The notes beneath the pieces were generated by a model, which saw only the letters and a list, made by a program, of their open reading frames with translations, had not been told where the DNA came from and did not search any database. DNA of 64,000 nucleotides from Xestospongia bergquistia (lineage: Eukaryota > Porifera > Demospongiae > Haplosclerida > Petrosiidae). The DNA is taken from the NCBI GenBank assembly GCA_963965975.1, contig OZ014411.1, positions 14,896,501-14,960,500 on the forward strand, in the 5' to 3' direction. The position numbers were made by a program, and so were the translations under genes. Shown piece after piece: positions 1 to 11,610 of the stretch. Position 1 is the stretch's first letter, and each line of letters begins with the position of its first letter.

Positions 1-532
1 ACATGACAATATACAATAACAATATGTATCTGTAATATATACTTTACATGTAATTAACAAAATAGTAATATCAGGCCTGGAGATTCCACCCAGGCCTTCA
101 GGCCATGGCTTGGGCAATAATTTGAGGACAACTATTTTTTTCATATAGCAATGAAATTCTTGAATTCAATGATCATGAATTGCTGCAATTTTAGCACTTC
201 ATTTGCAATGCCCTGGGCAGCTCATTTAAGCTTTCTCCACCCCTGAATATATACTGACATTTGCTGGCAAACCATCATTCTCATAGTAGACAGAATTCAC
301 CACACACGTATCATTCCATGGCAGCTAGGGGGAACATATTTGAATTTAGGGGCTACCAAGGAAGGGGTCTGGAGGGCACAGCCCCCTAGAAGCTGAGGAG
401 TGTTTTAACAGCGTTTTTTTATAACAATCAGCTAAACAACAGAATTACTAACTATAAATAAAATGAAAATATAAGGCTACACTACAGTCTACAAGTTACA
501 ATGTTAAACGCTGCTGTATTGTCATTTGGCCA
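1..532. other. Non-coding, repeat-like 3' flank of lipase copy 1
   Basis: No coding frame is supported here. A short hairpin is visible (GGCCTGG at 74-80 against CCAGGCC at 90-96). The G-rich stretch near 328-400 (ggggctaccaaggaagggg and the following agccccct) resembles the G/C-rich ends of mobile elements seen again near 27.97 kb and 48.2 kb. The family was not identified. Confidence 0.4.
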
Positions 533-2654
533 TCATTGCAACTTTTTTAACTGGTCAATATAATGTTTTATGCCATGACCACCAGCACTTTGAAGAAAAT
601 ACAGTTCCAATGGTTTATACAGACCAATCCATGAACCTAGTGTTGTAGCATGACCATTGGAAATACTATCACCATCAATAGTGATAACATATGAAGAGAT
701 TGCATGAAAATAGTCTGAGAATTTCTTGTCACAAGTTGGTGGGCATCCATAAACATACATAGTCAGGTGTAATTTTTGATATTTCTTAGAGAGATGATAG
801 GTTAGTATAGATGCCAAAGCACCTCCAAGACTATGTCCTGTTATAAAGAGCTTCTTTTTGCCAACATGTTGTTTAACATAATCTTTAATAGAAGTATAAA
901 CAGCATTGGATGCATCAACAAAACCTCCATGGCAATATACTTGACTATTGTCGATTGCTTTTTTAATAAACCGTGCATTGGTCAAAATATTTTTGTCGGA
1001 ATAAATATTTGTACCTCTGAATACGACAACAAGAGTAGTACTATTAGAGGCTATAAAACCATTTGTGTCAGTGTGACTATCATATATCTGTTTTTTAGCC
1101 TCCAATTTGTATTTCTTTACATTTTGCTTGACTGTGTTGTATGGTTTGTAGGCTAACTTAGACAGATATGCAAATGTAAGTGCTTCTTGTACGTTATATC
1201 CTGGAATGAATTTCGGAATTGGTTTAGCAGGAGTGGCAGATACTGTTGCTTGAATTACATTAGAAGCAAATCCTACTTGTCGATAAGCCTTACTTATCCA
1301 ATCAAAGATGGGTCCCACATAGCTCACCATGGTTGTACCTGCCTTCTTTTCTTTAATGTAACTGAGTTTTGTTTTCTTGACATAACCAGGACCAACCCAT
1401 TGCCATCTCAGATAACCTTTTGGACCAAAAGAGATATCAGACCTAAAAAAATAAACATTATATCAACTGATTTTATTAAGAGTCTACGTATTTTCATTAC
1501 TTGTTTTTAAATTTAATTTGAACCTACATTTTTGGATAATATAATCCCAGCCATGCCCACCGTCCAGAGAGAGCTGACTTTGTATTAACAACCGGGTACA
1601 CATATGTGTAACTATAATCAAGTGTAATTGTAAGAGTGATTTTGCTTGGCTCTCTAGCACTTAGGGCCTGTGCCAATGTTGGTTTGTTCCCAAGATCAGG
1701 ATACAGAACTTTTGGCTCAAGTTGATCATCTAATTGTAGACCTGGTTTCTTGATATAATCAGGAAGACTATCTTGTTCCAATATAGGAAGAAGAAGCTGT
1801 TGTTCTTGCCAGTCAAACTGGGACCACAGCCTGTTCAGGTCTTCTTGAGAATACTGAACTGATCCGAATGATTTCTTGTTAGTATTCGAGGTTTTCACAG
1901 CCGTTTCCAGAGACAAAAGAAAGGCCTGTAGTTTAGGCTCAAGTGGAGGCATATAGTCGGCTTCTTCAGCAATTTTTGCTGCAGATTCATCATTTTCATA
2001 TGCCTCAACTGGAGGGGAATGAACTACACCATGGAGTTTGTTGGTGACTGCATCGACACGTTTATAACCACCTTTGAAAATACGTAATTCAAACTTTTCA
2101 AAGCGATTACGCGACTCCATTCCAGCTGTGGAACGAAGTTCTCCAATTTTATATGAACCCTGAGCTGTTTTTCGAATCCATTGGTAGGCCAAGTAATTTT
2201 TGTCACTGTCACCCTCTCTGTATATTCCCACCCAGTAATTATTTGTATCAGGAGTCTTGTCAAGATGCCAATGCATGGTGGGGTAATAATAGAGGTAACT
2301 GTAATATGAATAGAGCTCAATGTTGTCATAGACTTTTGTGCTATAGGTTCTTGCAGTTTCAAAGTCATCTGTCACGTCATCAGCTTCAGATTCCTGCCTA
2401 TTCATTGCTTCATTTAGGCTTTCAAAGAATTCAAGCCTGTCCTGGTCATTTAGTTGTCTCCAACCAGAGATAAGTGTTTGTATCTTGTCTGCAACAGACA
2501 GCTTGTCAAAACTGCCCTCTGTTGTTGGCACAGATAGAAAATCATCATCTTCAGATAATATTTCAAAGAAAGGATGGGGTACAAACTTGGTACAGGCACT
2601 TCTTGTGCTGAAGATTGCCACAACAATCAATGATAATTGCCAGAAATGTACCAT
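533..2654 (-). CDS. Secreted two-module class 3 lipase, copy 1 (two exons)
   Basis: Likely a secreted lipid esterase. Exon 1 is 2654-1528 and exon 2 is 1442-533, with a phase-2 GT-AG intron at 1527-1443; the spliced frame is 678 residues. Residues 1-20 are a hydrophobic signal peptide. Residues ~105-212 form a beta-rich module with the motif WVGIYREGDSDKNYLAYQW. A second similar module (residues ~335-412) carries WAWLGLYYP and, across the intron, YLRWQW; both recall SKICH-type beta-sandwiches. Residues ~430-678 are a Lipase_3 (alpha/beta hydrolase) domain: VVVFRGTN strand, nucleophile elbow GHSLGG (Ser ~580), then TIDGDS and SAGGHGIKHY, which supply the likely Asp and His. The triad looks whole. 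Exon 2 alone would look like a 265-residue lipase, but the frame is open upstream of that Met to the acceptor. The secreted lipase call is firm; the module names are inference from the WxGLY motif. Confidence 0.88.
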
Positions 2655-2676
2655 ATTGGTACAATAAATACAGCCT

Positions 2677-2706
2677 GTTTATAATACTAAGCTGGGGTGG
2701 AGCTAC
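2677..2706 (-). promoter_or_regulatory. TATA plus CACCC promoter of lipase copy 1
   Basis: On the minus strand the order is CCACCCCAGC (rc of 2692-2701) then TATAAAC (2683-2677), only 24 bases before the ATG at 2654. The same two boxes stand before copies 2 and 3, so they are conserved. The leader here is about 16 bases shorter than in copy 2. Confidence 0.6.
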
Positions 2707-3461
2707 TTATTTGTTGTGATATGCATCAAACAATGCCAAGATATGCTCTGCAGTGCAATTTTGGCATTATGACTGTCTGACTCAAATCCTAAAACTAGTA
2801 CAGCTTGACAAAGAGAAATCTTCAGTGCCAGTGTGTTGATGGTAGCATTCAATTTGACTTCACAGTTAGGAGGAACAGCTGATTACCTGTATATTATATC
2901 ACTAAAAACTGAATGTTGATTTGACCAATACATGGTTGTACAGTCATGTTCACATGTTATAATTGATTCATTACCAAACAATTTACATTCAACTATGAAC
3001 ATATATTTTGTATTATTATAATTCACTGTAAACATTGATTGTTGATTTAACTAATAATTATATGTTTATAGAGGTACAGTTATATGTACATAGTAAATTA
3101 TTTGATGCAATAAAATAAATGTCATGTACTGTTTTCATTACTAATATAGTTAATGTACTATGGAATTGACTATTCATGTAGATAATTTTTAGAACTCTGA
3201 TGCTGATATACTGAACCAGGGCTGCTACTATGAAATTCATATATACACTTCAATGTATTTTTTTGGTATCCATGCAACCTAAAATTTACATTAATTGTTC
3301 ATTGGTTTTATTTTAGCATATATGACCTGATTTGCATGAAAAGTACCATTATTAAGCAAAGAGTAAACTTTGGTGCCAGTATGTTGGTGGTAAATTCCAT
3401 TTGACTTCATAGTTAGGAGAAAGAATTGATTCACTTATATATGTGACCTGATTTGCATTAA
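2707..3461. other. Non-coding upstream region shared by the lipase copies
   Basis: AT-rich DNA without a credible gene. Many lines are shared with 17.25-18.4 kb and, more weakly, 20.8-21.3 kb, for example the stretch around ttaggaggaacagctg and accaatacatggttgtaca. This shows that the lipase duplication carried more than 1 kb of upstream sequence. Confidence 0.6.
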
Positions 3462-3784
3462 GGGACCACTTCTGGCAAAAAAGGCCACTGTTAAAACATC
3501 TCAAAAACAGTTTCGTATACATACAGCTGCTATATATAAACAACAGTTCATGGTAATTGCATATACATATACAAAAATGTTTGTTGAGGTGTTTTAACAG
3601 TGATCCTTTTATGAAAAAAGTCCACTGTTAAAACATCTCAAAAACAGTTTCGTATACATACAGCTGCTATATATAAACAACAGTTCATGGTAACTGCATA
3701 TACGTATACAAAAATGTTTGTTGAGGTGTTTTAACAGTGATCCTTTTTCATAAATCACGTCACAAATGTTTTGACAGAAGTGGT
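3462..3784. repeat. Doubled inverted-repeat MITE
   Basis: Two head-to-tail units, 3486-3602 and 3623-3739, are nearly identical. Each starts CACTGTTAAAACATCTC and ends GAGGTGTTTTAACAGTG, so each can fold on itself. The outer flanks are also inverted relatives (ccacttctggcaaaa on the left, reverse complement of ttttgacagaagtggtgcc on the right). This looks like one MITE with an internal duplication, or two nested copies. No transposase is present. Confidence 0.7.
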
Positions 3785-4479
3785 GCCATATTGCAAACCA
3801 AGTCATATATATATCTGTTGATTGAACTAATATATGGCTATACAAGTATTGTTGTATGTTCAAAGCAAATTATTTGATGCAATAAAATCATGTACAGTTT
3901 CATTAATAAAGTAGTAAATGTACTGTGGCATTGATCATGTAGATAATTTTTAGAACTGTGATCATGAGATGTTGGACTAGGGCTTCTACTCTGAAATTCA
4001 TGTATACACTTCAATGTGTTTTGGTACAGATGCATGCAACTAAAGTTTACACGAATTGGTTAATTGCTTTCATTTTACCATATATGTTTATGTATCATAC
4101 AGACTTCATACATATGTATCATACAGATGTATCATACAGACTTCATAAACAAGTTGTTGGTAAAATTAAATAAATATTAGGATTTAGAATGTCACAGTTA
4201 TAATGCGTTTTGTGTATAATGGCTAAATCTGATAGTCTTGATTTTTGACAATAAAAGGAAGACATTAGTATTTACATGCTAATAACTAAAATGGTAAGTC
4301 AGATATCCTGTTCCTGACATCTTCTAGATAAGGTGCGCTCAGTACCTGAAGCGAACCTTTTGAGGGACAAGTACATATATCTCAATCACCTCCAAATGCT
4401 ACTGAAAGTGAGGCTGGTGTTGAATATGCAAGATATAGTCAACCATAAAACATAGAACCTGGTCACAGTGTCTGCAATA
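3785..4479. other. Non-coding, related to the lipase upstream region
   Basis: AT-rich and without a supported gene. The segment around 3840-4060 repeats motifs of 3060-3300 and 17.58-17.82 kb (aattatttgatgcaataaa, the run around tagataatttttagaactg), so it is a further diverged copy of the same upstream repeat. Simple direct repeats of catacaga occur at 4095-4145. Confidence 0.5.
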
Positions 4480-5010
4480 CTACCAAGACAGGACATGATA
4501 GCATATGTTATAAGTGGGCTCTACAATGATCGCATTTAACCTAGCCTTGGTGACCCTCCATTCAGAAATGAACAGTCTTCACAAGAGAATGACATTGTAG
4601 TCACTGAGTATGTATGTAAGGAGCACATTGTTGGTATAGTAAATAAAGACTAACTCCACCTCCATTCATTTTAATTCCCATCCCCAAAAGTATCCTCCAG
4701 GAAAGTGGGAGTTATTTGTAGACTTTTTATTCCCAGACACTGTATGAATGATGGTATGAGGCTGGATCTATGTAGCAACATGTTGTGGAAGCAACTGTAC
4801 ATGTATTGAAACTGGGACAGAACACCTTCATGGCAAAAATAACCTTAGTCTACCTAATAAATAGTACTAACCTACTCCAACAACAAATACCTCCTAGGAA
4901 TTAAGTGGGAGGGAAGCTCTTGCATGGACACGGCCCTTCCTAATGGATTATGATCTGTCCCAAAAATTGTAAAATTCATTATGGATGTCCTCCTATAGAT
5001 TGTAAGGCTT
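4480..5010 (+). mobile_element. Reverse-transcriptase fossil (DIRS/Ty3 kin)
   Basis: Scattered plus-strand similarity to the N-terminal half of an LTR/DIRS-type reverse transcriptase can be read here, for example a tract resembling the GKW-x-LIVD motif region and another resembling the fMAKiDL-type region. It is old and badly broken, with many breaks. No ends, LTRs or other genes were recognised. The family assignment is tentative. Confidence 0.4.
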
Positions 5011-5873
5011 AGAGACATAACCGTTGTAATCCTGTAACTGGATTATTAAATCATGTTAGGGTTCTTTGATTCCCCTGAGTGGAAACAGTACTTGGCTATG
5101 TCCCTAGATGTCTGAGTCTTTTTTTTTTCTCTGGCAATGAAAAGGAAATAGGTCCTATCTATCAGATGATGTATCTCAGTGGCAAATGTTCACATTGAAG
5201 TTATAAAATGCTATACTGAGTAATACACAGTGTGCAAAGAAATCTCTTGCAGTTTTGTTGGGAGGTGTGGTTTAGTGGTAACAGACAAAATTGCCTTTAT
5301 TAATGGCTACAAGATCATGTACCTGTTGCTTAATAAAGGTGTCTCTCAAATTTCCTCTTTAGGTTACATGAAGATATCCATCAGTTGTTCTGCCGTCACC
5401 TCGTGTCATGGCTACAGAGTTCAATGTCACGCAGTGTTCATTGTTATGAAGTCAGAATCTACACTAAAAAAAGAATCCTGAGAATCAATTCTCATTATAC
5501 ATGCTTCTCAGTATACTGGTAGTCAGTGTGAACAAAGTGTTACTAACTAGTGTCCCAAATCCTTTCTTCCAGGCAACAAGCAATCATCCAAAGCAGTCAT
5601 TATCCTGAAATGAAAAGATGGTAGAATATTCTCAGCAAGGTACTTCAGCTTCTTTAACCTTCAAGTCCAATTCTTGTAAATGCTGTTCATTGTATCGACT
5701 TATTCTTTCTTAGTTCCTCTCTATTACTGATAGTAATTATATTCATTGCGTCCATCACATACTCTGACACACTATGATTGCTAAGTTAAGATATATAGAT
5801 GGAATTATCCCTGACAACGTTTTGGCAATGGTTAAAACACAAATGTAGTGGACACTTTTTTGTGTTGTTTCAT

Positions 5874-5936
5874 GATATTCATGCACTCCTTGATCAGTTG
5901 AACAAGGAGTGCATGAATATCTTGTTCAACTGATCA
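5874..5936. repeat. Two interlocked perfect inverted repeats
   Basis: Arm A (5874-5892, 19 nt, begins gatattcatgcactc) is the exact reverse complement of 5903-5921. Arm B (5891-5906, 16 nt, begins tgatcagttgaac) is the exact reverse complement of 5921-5936. The order A-B-A'-B' allows two mutually exclusive hairpins. Confidence 0.9.
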
Positions 5937-6251
5937 TTGTGCATAAAGTCAAGTGTGAAGGATAGTTGGATGAGCAAGTTTACTGGTGATAATCGTTCCA
6001 TTGTGCTGGTAGATCAATGTCCATGTGCCTAATACACTCGACAGTACTTGTAGTACAGCACCTACTTGGGCATCAGTCAATTTTTTGTCAGTGATGGGTG
6101 GAAAAAGTGTCATGGTGATGCTATAGTAGAGTTACTCAAGCTCCAAAATAATTTTGTCAATCTCTTTGTCCATTTCTGTCTATCTTGATTGAAAATCAAA
6201 AACTGTTATGAAGATGCAGTGTAGCCTAATAAATACTAACAATTTTCAGAA

Positions 6252-6256
<5 letters not shown>

Positions 6257-6304
<48 letters not shown>
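6257..6304. repeat. (AT)n microsatellite
   Basis: About 24 uninterrupted AT units. Confidence 0.95.
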
Positions 6305-6308
<4 letters not shown>

Positions 6309-7442
6309 GATATATACTATTGTATACTGAGATCAACATTAGCTCTTTCTTTCTACCTCTATCTCACCTTTATTAAAATTTTGATTTTCTTTGTTTGAAT
6401 CCACTAAATTTGTTCACTATGGTAACAGTAAATATAGCCAACTGGCAAAATGCATTTAGCATTAATCTGACAAAGTCACTAGAAGGACACATACAAGTAG
6501 TTTGTGTTTAATTCTACACATAGCTACTCCTATAAATGTTGATAATTACTAATCTAGTATAAAACTTCTATACATACACCATCAATGTACACTGTAATTG
6601 TTTAAATCATTCATATATGTTAGTGACATGTTATGAATACTAAAATATTACTTTAAATGACATCAGACTTACATCAAACTTGTTGAACATCAATGCACAA
6701 ATATATTAGTCTATGACTAACACCTCATAAAAGTTTCGCAAATATTGCAGTAATGATACTTAAAGTTTACATATACAAGTTCTAAATGTAGAATCTGTAA
6801 GAGTAATATCATTTCAACATTTGTTTCAATGTAACATAGTTTATTATAGCAGGTATAATATATGTTACCCACAATATAACTTTACCAAATTTTATTTCAT
6901 AATATTAACTATGTGTCATAAGCTACGATAATATATGTGGTTATACATAATGAACATACTACATACATATAAACTAAATTTGATGTATCTGTTTTCCAGC
7001 ATGAGAACAGAGAAGAAAGTCGATTTTAGTAAGATCTGTAATATGACAGTACCAAGTAGTACATTAGTAGAGCTTCTTACCTGGTCATTGTTTTTTTTAC
7101 GCTTATTGAACCTTAGGTGGTCTCAATATCACATGTGTAAACAGACTTGTCCAATCTAAAGTGATGTGTCAACTCTAGGAAAAGAATTTTGATTGTGAAC
7201 TAATAGTGGTATGTTCAGAAATATAACAGGTATCACATTTTACACTCAATATTATTACTGAAATTTGTCTGGTAATATTCACTATGTTTGATATTGCTTA
7301 CAATAATACATGTGCTTATAAAGTTACGTATTGCACAATATCCTAATTAAACATGAATGCTTGTACAAAACCAGTTACTGTGGCTATCAACATTGTTAGT
7401 TGTTGTTTTTACTGCATAATGCGTAATAAAACATGATATCTT

Positions 7443-7591
7443 TGTTGAAATTTATTTTTTACTGAATGAAGAATCATAAACAAAAGTTTCTCAAGCAAGT
7501 GCATGTATATACAAAAAACAATTAATCAATGATGTGATATACATAAAACAGTTATCAATGATGTGATAAATGTCAATTTACTATTACAACA
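7443..7591 (-). repeat. Copia 3' LTR
   Basis: 149 bases. In plus orientation it begins TGTTGAAATT and ends CTATTACAACA. It matches 11030-11189 with few differences. Confidence 0.88.
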
Positions 7592-10276
7592 CTCCCACTT
7601 AAATTGACATGATACTTAGTAAATTCTTCAGTCCCATCTCCAATCGAAGAATTTCAAACTGATCACGTGAGAGAGGTTTTGTTAATATGTCTGCTGTCAT
7701 CTGGTCAGTTGGACAGTACACTAATTCAATGATTCCATCATGTAAAGCTTCATGCACGTGGTGAAACTTGATATCAATGTGCTAGGTTCTAGCATGAGAG
7801 ATTGGGTTTCTTGCAATGGTGACAGTTCTTTGATTATCCTCTTTAATGATAGTTGGTGTTTTTGGTGTTGCCTTAATGTCTGACAATAGTCTCCTCAACA
7901 TATAGCCTCTTTAGCTCCCATGTTCCGTTCTCCATCAGTGATTTGTACTCTGAATCTGATGCTTCTTTCCATTTCTTAGACAATTTACCTTTCAGTGTAT
8001 CCTCAATACTTTGTGGTTCCTCTATTTGACCTCCACCTAAAATGTAGTATCTACTCACTTATCAATTCCATACCTGATTTGCGCGATTTTCTGTCTCCTA
8101 GGATACTAGTGTTGATCCTCTTCTTGGTGCTCTTGTTCTTCAGGTTGTGGTTGTTCTGATTGTTCCACTGGCTCCTCCTCTTCTTCAGATACCACACCTT
8201 TCTCATGGTCACTGACTGTTACTCCCTCATTAACTTTTACTGTAGCTGAGTCACGCTGAAAATCAGACTCATTAAAGATAATATCCCGATGTATAATGAC
8301 CTTTGATGTGTTCTCATCAATCAGATGATTCCTTTTGTTTGAAGACAATATCCGATGAAACATAGTTTCTTGGCTTTCTTGCTCAGTTTTCCTATTCTGT
8401 TAGAATCTGGTATATAGGCGTAAGCCATACAACCAAACACTCTAAGGTAACTGAGATCAGGTTTTCTCCCATACCATTTCTCATAAGGTGTTGTCTTCTC
8501 CCTCAAGGATCTTGTAGGTGTTTGGTTCCTTAGGTAAGCAGCAGTAGCCACTGCCTCCGCCCAGTAACACTCTGGTAGTCCTGCATGAACCATCAAGTAC
8601 GTGCAGACTCCACCAGGGTTCGATTGATCCTCTCCGCAACTCCATTCTGAGCAGGTGAGTATGGGGCTGAAAGCTCATGATGTATGCCTCTTGATTGTAA
8701 GTAAGACTCAAACTCTTTTGAGAGATATTCCCCACCATTATCTGATAATAGAGTCCCTATCAAGAGACCACACTCATTAGTAGTACAGGACTTGAACTCC
8801 TTGAATTTATCAAAGACCTCCCACTTGTTCCTCATGAAGCACACCTTACAACATCTTGTGTAGTCATCGATGAAAGTAACAAAGTACCTTCTTCCTCCAA
8901 TAGTGTCTGTAGGCATATGCCTACACACATCATTACCATGTAGTCTCCTTGTGAAATGAATTTCTCCCACTGACTTGAAAGGTTTTCTAGATATCTTTCC
9001 TTCCACACACTTCTCACAGAATGATATCCCCATAGACTTAGGTATCTCCACACCTTTTACCAACTCCTGACTAACCATCTCCTTCAACTGATGTTCATTT
9101 AAGTGTCCTAATCTTTGATGCCAAAGATCAGTTTTGTTTCCAACTCAAGATCCTGATGCCGCTGCAACATGTTCCTGAGTGATAGTTTTGCAATCCAAGT
9201 AATAGAGCTTGTCCGCAAGTGATCCCATTCCTAGTAGTTTCCCGTTTCTGTCACAAATCCAACAAATGGTATTTCCAAACTTCACAGTGTTTCCCTTAGC
9301 AGCTGCTGCTCTCACTGAGAAGAGGTTACAGGCCAGCTTGGGCACATATAAAGCATAATGCATGGTAACCTTTTTGCTCCAAACGCTTCTTCATCAGATT
9401 CATTATCTGAGTGAGATCCTCCATCATGACACTCTATACGAGCTGGCTTAGCTTTGTGCTTAGACTTTAAAGATTTTTGGATGACGATTCTTTGGACAAT
9501 CCCTACGAAAGTGTCCAGTCTCCCCACACAAGTAGCACACCATCTTATGTTGATGTCCTCTACCTTTCTGAGACGCCAGTTTTCCTGTTACTGCTCATCC
9601 TGCGTTCATACTTCCATTCTGTTTGCTATCCCCATACAATCTCTGCTCCTCACGAATCAGCAACTACTGAACATACCTCAGACTGATGGTATCTCTAGCT
9701 TCCAAGGCTGTCACAAGGGTGGAGTAGCTAGGAGGTAGACTTCCCAAAAGAGTAACAACTTGATCCTCCTCGCCTATTGGTGCTTTGATCACGGCTAACC
9801 TGTCCGTCAACTCCTTCATGTTCTGTGTACCTCAACTGAGGTGCCTTCTTTCATTTCCATCCTGAAGTACTGTTTTTTCAGCATTAGCTTGTTCACTAGT
9901 GTATCCCACTCAAAATGATCTCGTAGAGCTGTCCATGCATCTGCTGGTTCTTCACAAAAGATAATCAGATAGAGTTGTGATGAACTTATTGACATCACTA
10001 TCATAGAGAATGCCTTTTGAGATCTCTTCTTGAAATCCGCTTCCTGTTGGACTGTTGGACTTTCCCTTAGAACCTCCGTTTCGTCAACGAGTCCCCAAAA
10101 ACCTTTTGCTAATAGAAGATGGGATTTCCATGTCGTCCAGTTTGATGAACCCAGCTTATCTATCGACCACATGTCGGCTTCAGCCATCCTTCTGTTAATC
10201 ACAGTAGATTAGTAAAGTACCAAGATGTCTTCTTGTACGACAGACGTCTTGCAGCAGTTAGGCGTCTACTGGGCTC

Positions 10277-11017
10277 TACGAAAGCCTCAGACAGACATTC
10301 CAATTCCTATTTCCAATTTCAATATAGCGGGATTATACGGATTTTTAATATCCGTTCTCGGCTTCTCTAAATAATCGAACTACAATATACAACCAAAGTC
10401 AGGGACCCAACCTAACTGGAAACATCTTGCTGACGCTCGATTCTAAGAGACGGCTCGTGGTATTCGCGCTCCGCGTTTTATTAAGTAACAAGAAAAGTCT
10501 AGAAGTGGCGCACATGCCAAAAATGGAATTTGTAATGAGAAATTGGACTCATCAACTTACGGAAGCCGCAGAAGGACATTCCAATTCCTTTTTCTTATTT
10601 CTTCCGCGAACCTTGGCGTATTTAAAAATTCCAATTAACGATCCAGTTGATGAGTCCAATTTCTCATTCCTAATTCTAATTTTGGCATGTGCGCCATTTC
10701 TAGGCTTTTCTTGTTACTTAATAAAACGCGGAGCGCGAGTACCACGAGCCGTCTCTTAGAATCGAGCGTAAGCGAGATCTTTCAGTTAGGTTGGATCCCT
10801 GACTTTGGTTGTATATTGTAGTTCGATTATTTAGAGAAGCCGAGAACGGACATTAAAACTCCGTATAACTCCGTTATATTGAAATTAGAAATAGGAATTG
10901 GAATGTCCATCTGAGGCTTCCGTATCAACTGGATCGTTAATTGGAAGTTTTAAATACGCCAAGGTTCGCGGAAGAAATAAGAAAAAGGAATTGGAATGTC
11001 CGTCTGCGGCTTCCGTA
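10277..11017. mobile_element. Compound foldback element with 6-bp target duplication
   Basis: A non-coding 741-bp insertion bounded by TACGAAAGCCTCAG on the left and the reverse complement of TACGGAAGCCGCAG on the right. It is flanked by a perfect GGGCTC repeat (10271-10276 and 11018-11023). Inside, arms run A (10277-10430), Y (10430-10556), X (10558-10641), Y' (10642-10770), A' (10770-10924), X' (10925-11017), where primes mark reverse complements. The core around ggaaacat, attctaagagac and gctcg is shared with the palindrome at 25874-26325, so both belong to one family. It lies in the primer-binding site of the host copia element. No transposase is encoded; it is a plain MITE-like DNA element. 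Confidence 0.85.
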
Positions 11018-11029
11018 GGGCTCATAACC

Positions 11030-11189
11030 TGTTGAAATTTCTTTTTTTACTGAATAAAGAATCATAAACAAAAGTTCTAGAAGGTTCTCAAGCACGTGCA
11101 TGTATATACAAAAAACAATTAATCAATGATGTGATATACATAAAACAGTTAATCAATGATGTGATAAATGTCAATTTACTATTACAACA
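11030..11189 (-). repeat. Copia 5' LTR
   Basis: 160 bases, the partner of 7443-7591. It is followed on the element's own strand directly by the initiator-tRNA-Met half primer-binding site. Confidence 0.88.
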
Positions 11190-11610
11190 GTCTTTGTTGC
11201 GGTAGGACATCAGTCCTGTATAACTATCATAAAAGTAGATCAGAGATGCTAAGTTCTAGGAACAAACTTATTGCCATTTATTTATAGTTGCTACTAAATT
11301 CAAATAAATGTATTAAAATGAATAGTTGACCTGATCTGCACAGAACAAGCTTGTAGGATGGCATATCTGTACAAAAATGTGATACGAGGTTTGTAAACTT
11401 TATCTTAACAAGCTTTCTGCAGCATCCCTCAGAATTATCTACCCAGATTAGCAACAAGCTAAACATAGTGAAAATGGAGAGAGTAATTCAATCCAGGTAG
11501 CCACAACTTATCACAAAAAATGGTAACTTTATTGTCAAAAAATCAGATCAAGTTGAATATTATACAGATATAGAAAATTAATTTACTGATGAATTGAATT
11601 GAATATAGAA
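11190..11610. other. Non-coding spacer
   Basis: AT-rich DNA between the copia element and the direct duplication. The frame at 11278-11466 shows nothing recognisable. Confidence 0.5.

Larger units (their letters stand above)
5011..7442. other. Non-coding stretch
   Basis: No gene could be supported. Short open frames at 5230-5481 and 6935-7159 have no family features. The part at 5265-5290 carries TGGTTTAGTGG, like a tRNA A box, without a matching B box. A double hairpin (5874-5936) and an AT microsatellite (6257-6304) lie inside and are listed separately. Confidence 0.5.
7443..11189 (-). mobile_element. Ty1/copia LTR retrotransposon, broken
   Basis: An LTR element fossil on the minus strand. 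Left and right LTRs (7443-7591 and 11030-11189) share TGTTG...CAACA ends and are nearly identical, so the insertion is fairly recent. The flanks atctt (7438-7442) and gtctt (11190-11194) fit a 5-bp target duplication with one change. Just inside the 5' LTR is GGTTATGAGCCC, which matches the anticodon-stem half of initiator tRNA-Met that copia elements use as primer. Recognisable parts are gag with a UBN2-like start (about 9400-10202), integrase with its GVAER...NRTLVE motif (about 8300-9090), and the copia RNase H end with KHIDIKFHHV- and ADILTKPLSR-like motifs (about 7600-7800). The element is broken in several places. A foldback element (10277-11017) sits inside it. Confidence 0.9.

Noticed and set aside
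833-1156. Plus-strand frame of 107 codons inside lipase exon 2 (and its twin at 15327-15650)
   Set aside because: It is the antisense shadow of the well-supported lipase exon and has no family features.
2024-2368. Minus-strand 114-codon frame inside exon 1 of lipase copy 1 (twin at 16524-16868)
   Set aside because: Shifted-frame shadow of the same exon. It is conserved only because the real frame is conserved.
5260-5340. tRNA gene or tRNA-derived SINE
   Set aside because: Only an A-box-like TGGTTTAGTGG is present. No B box, no cloverleaf and no second copy in the window.
9454-9738. Plus-strand 94-codon frame in the copia element
   Set aside because: Antisense to the gag region; no support.
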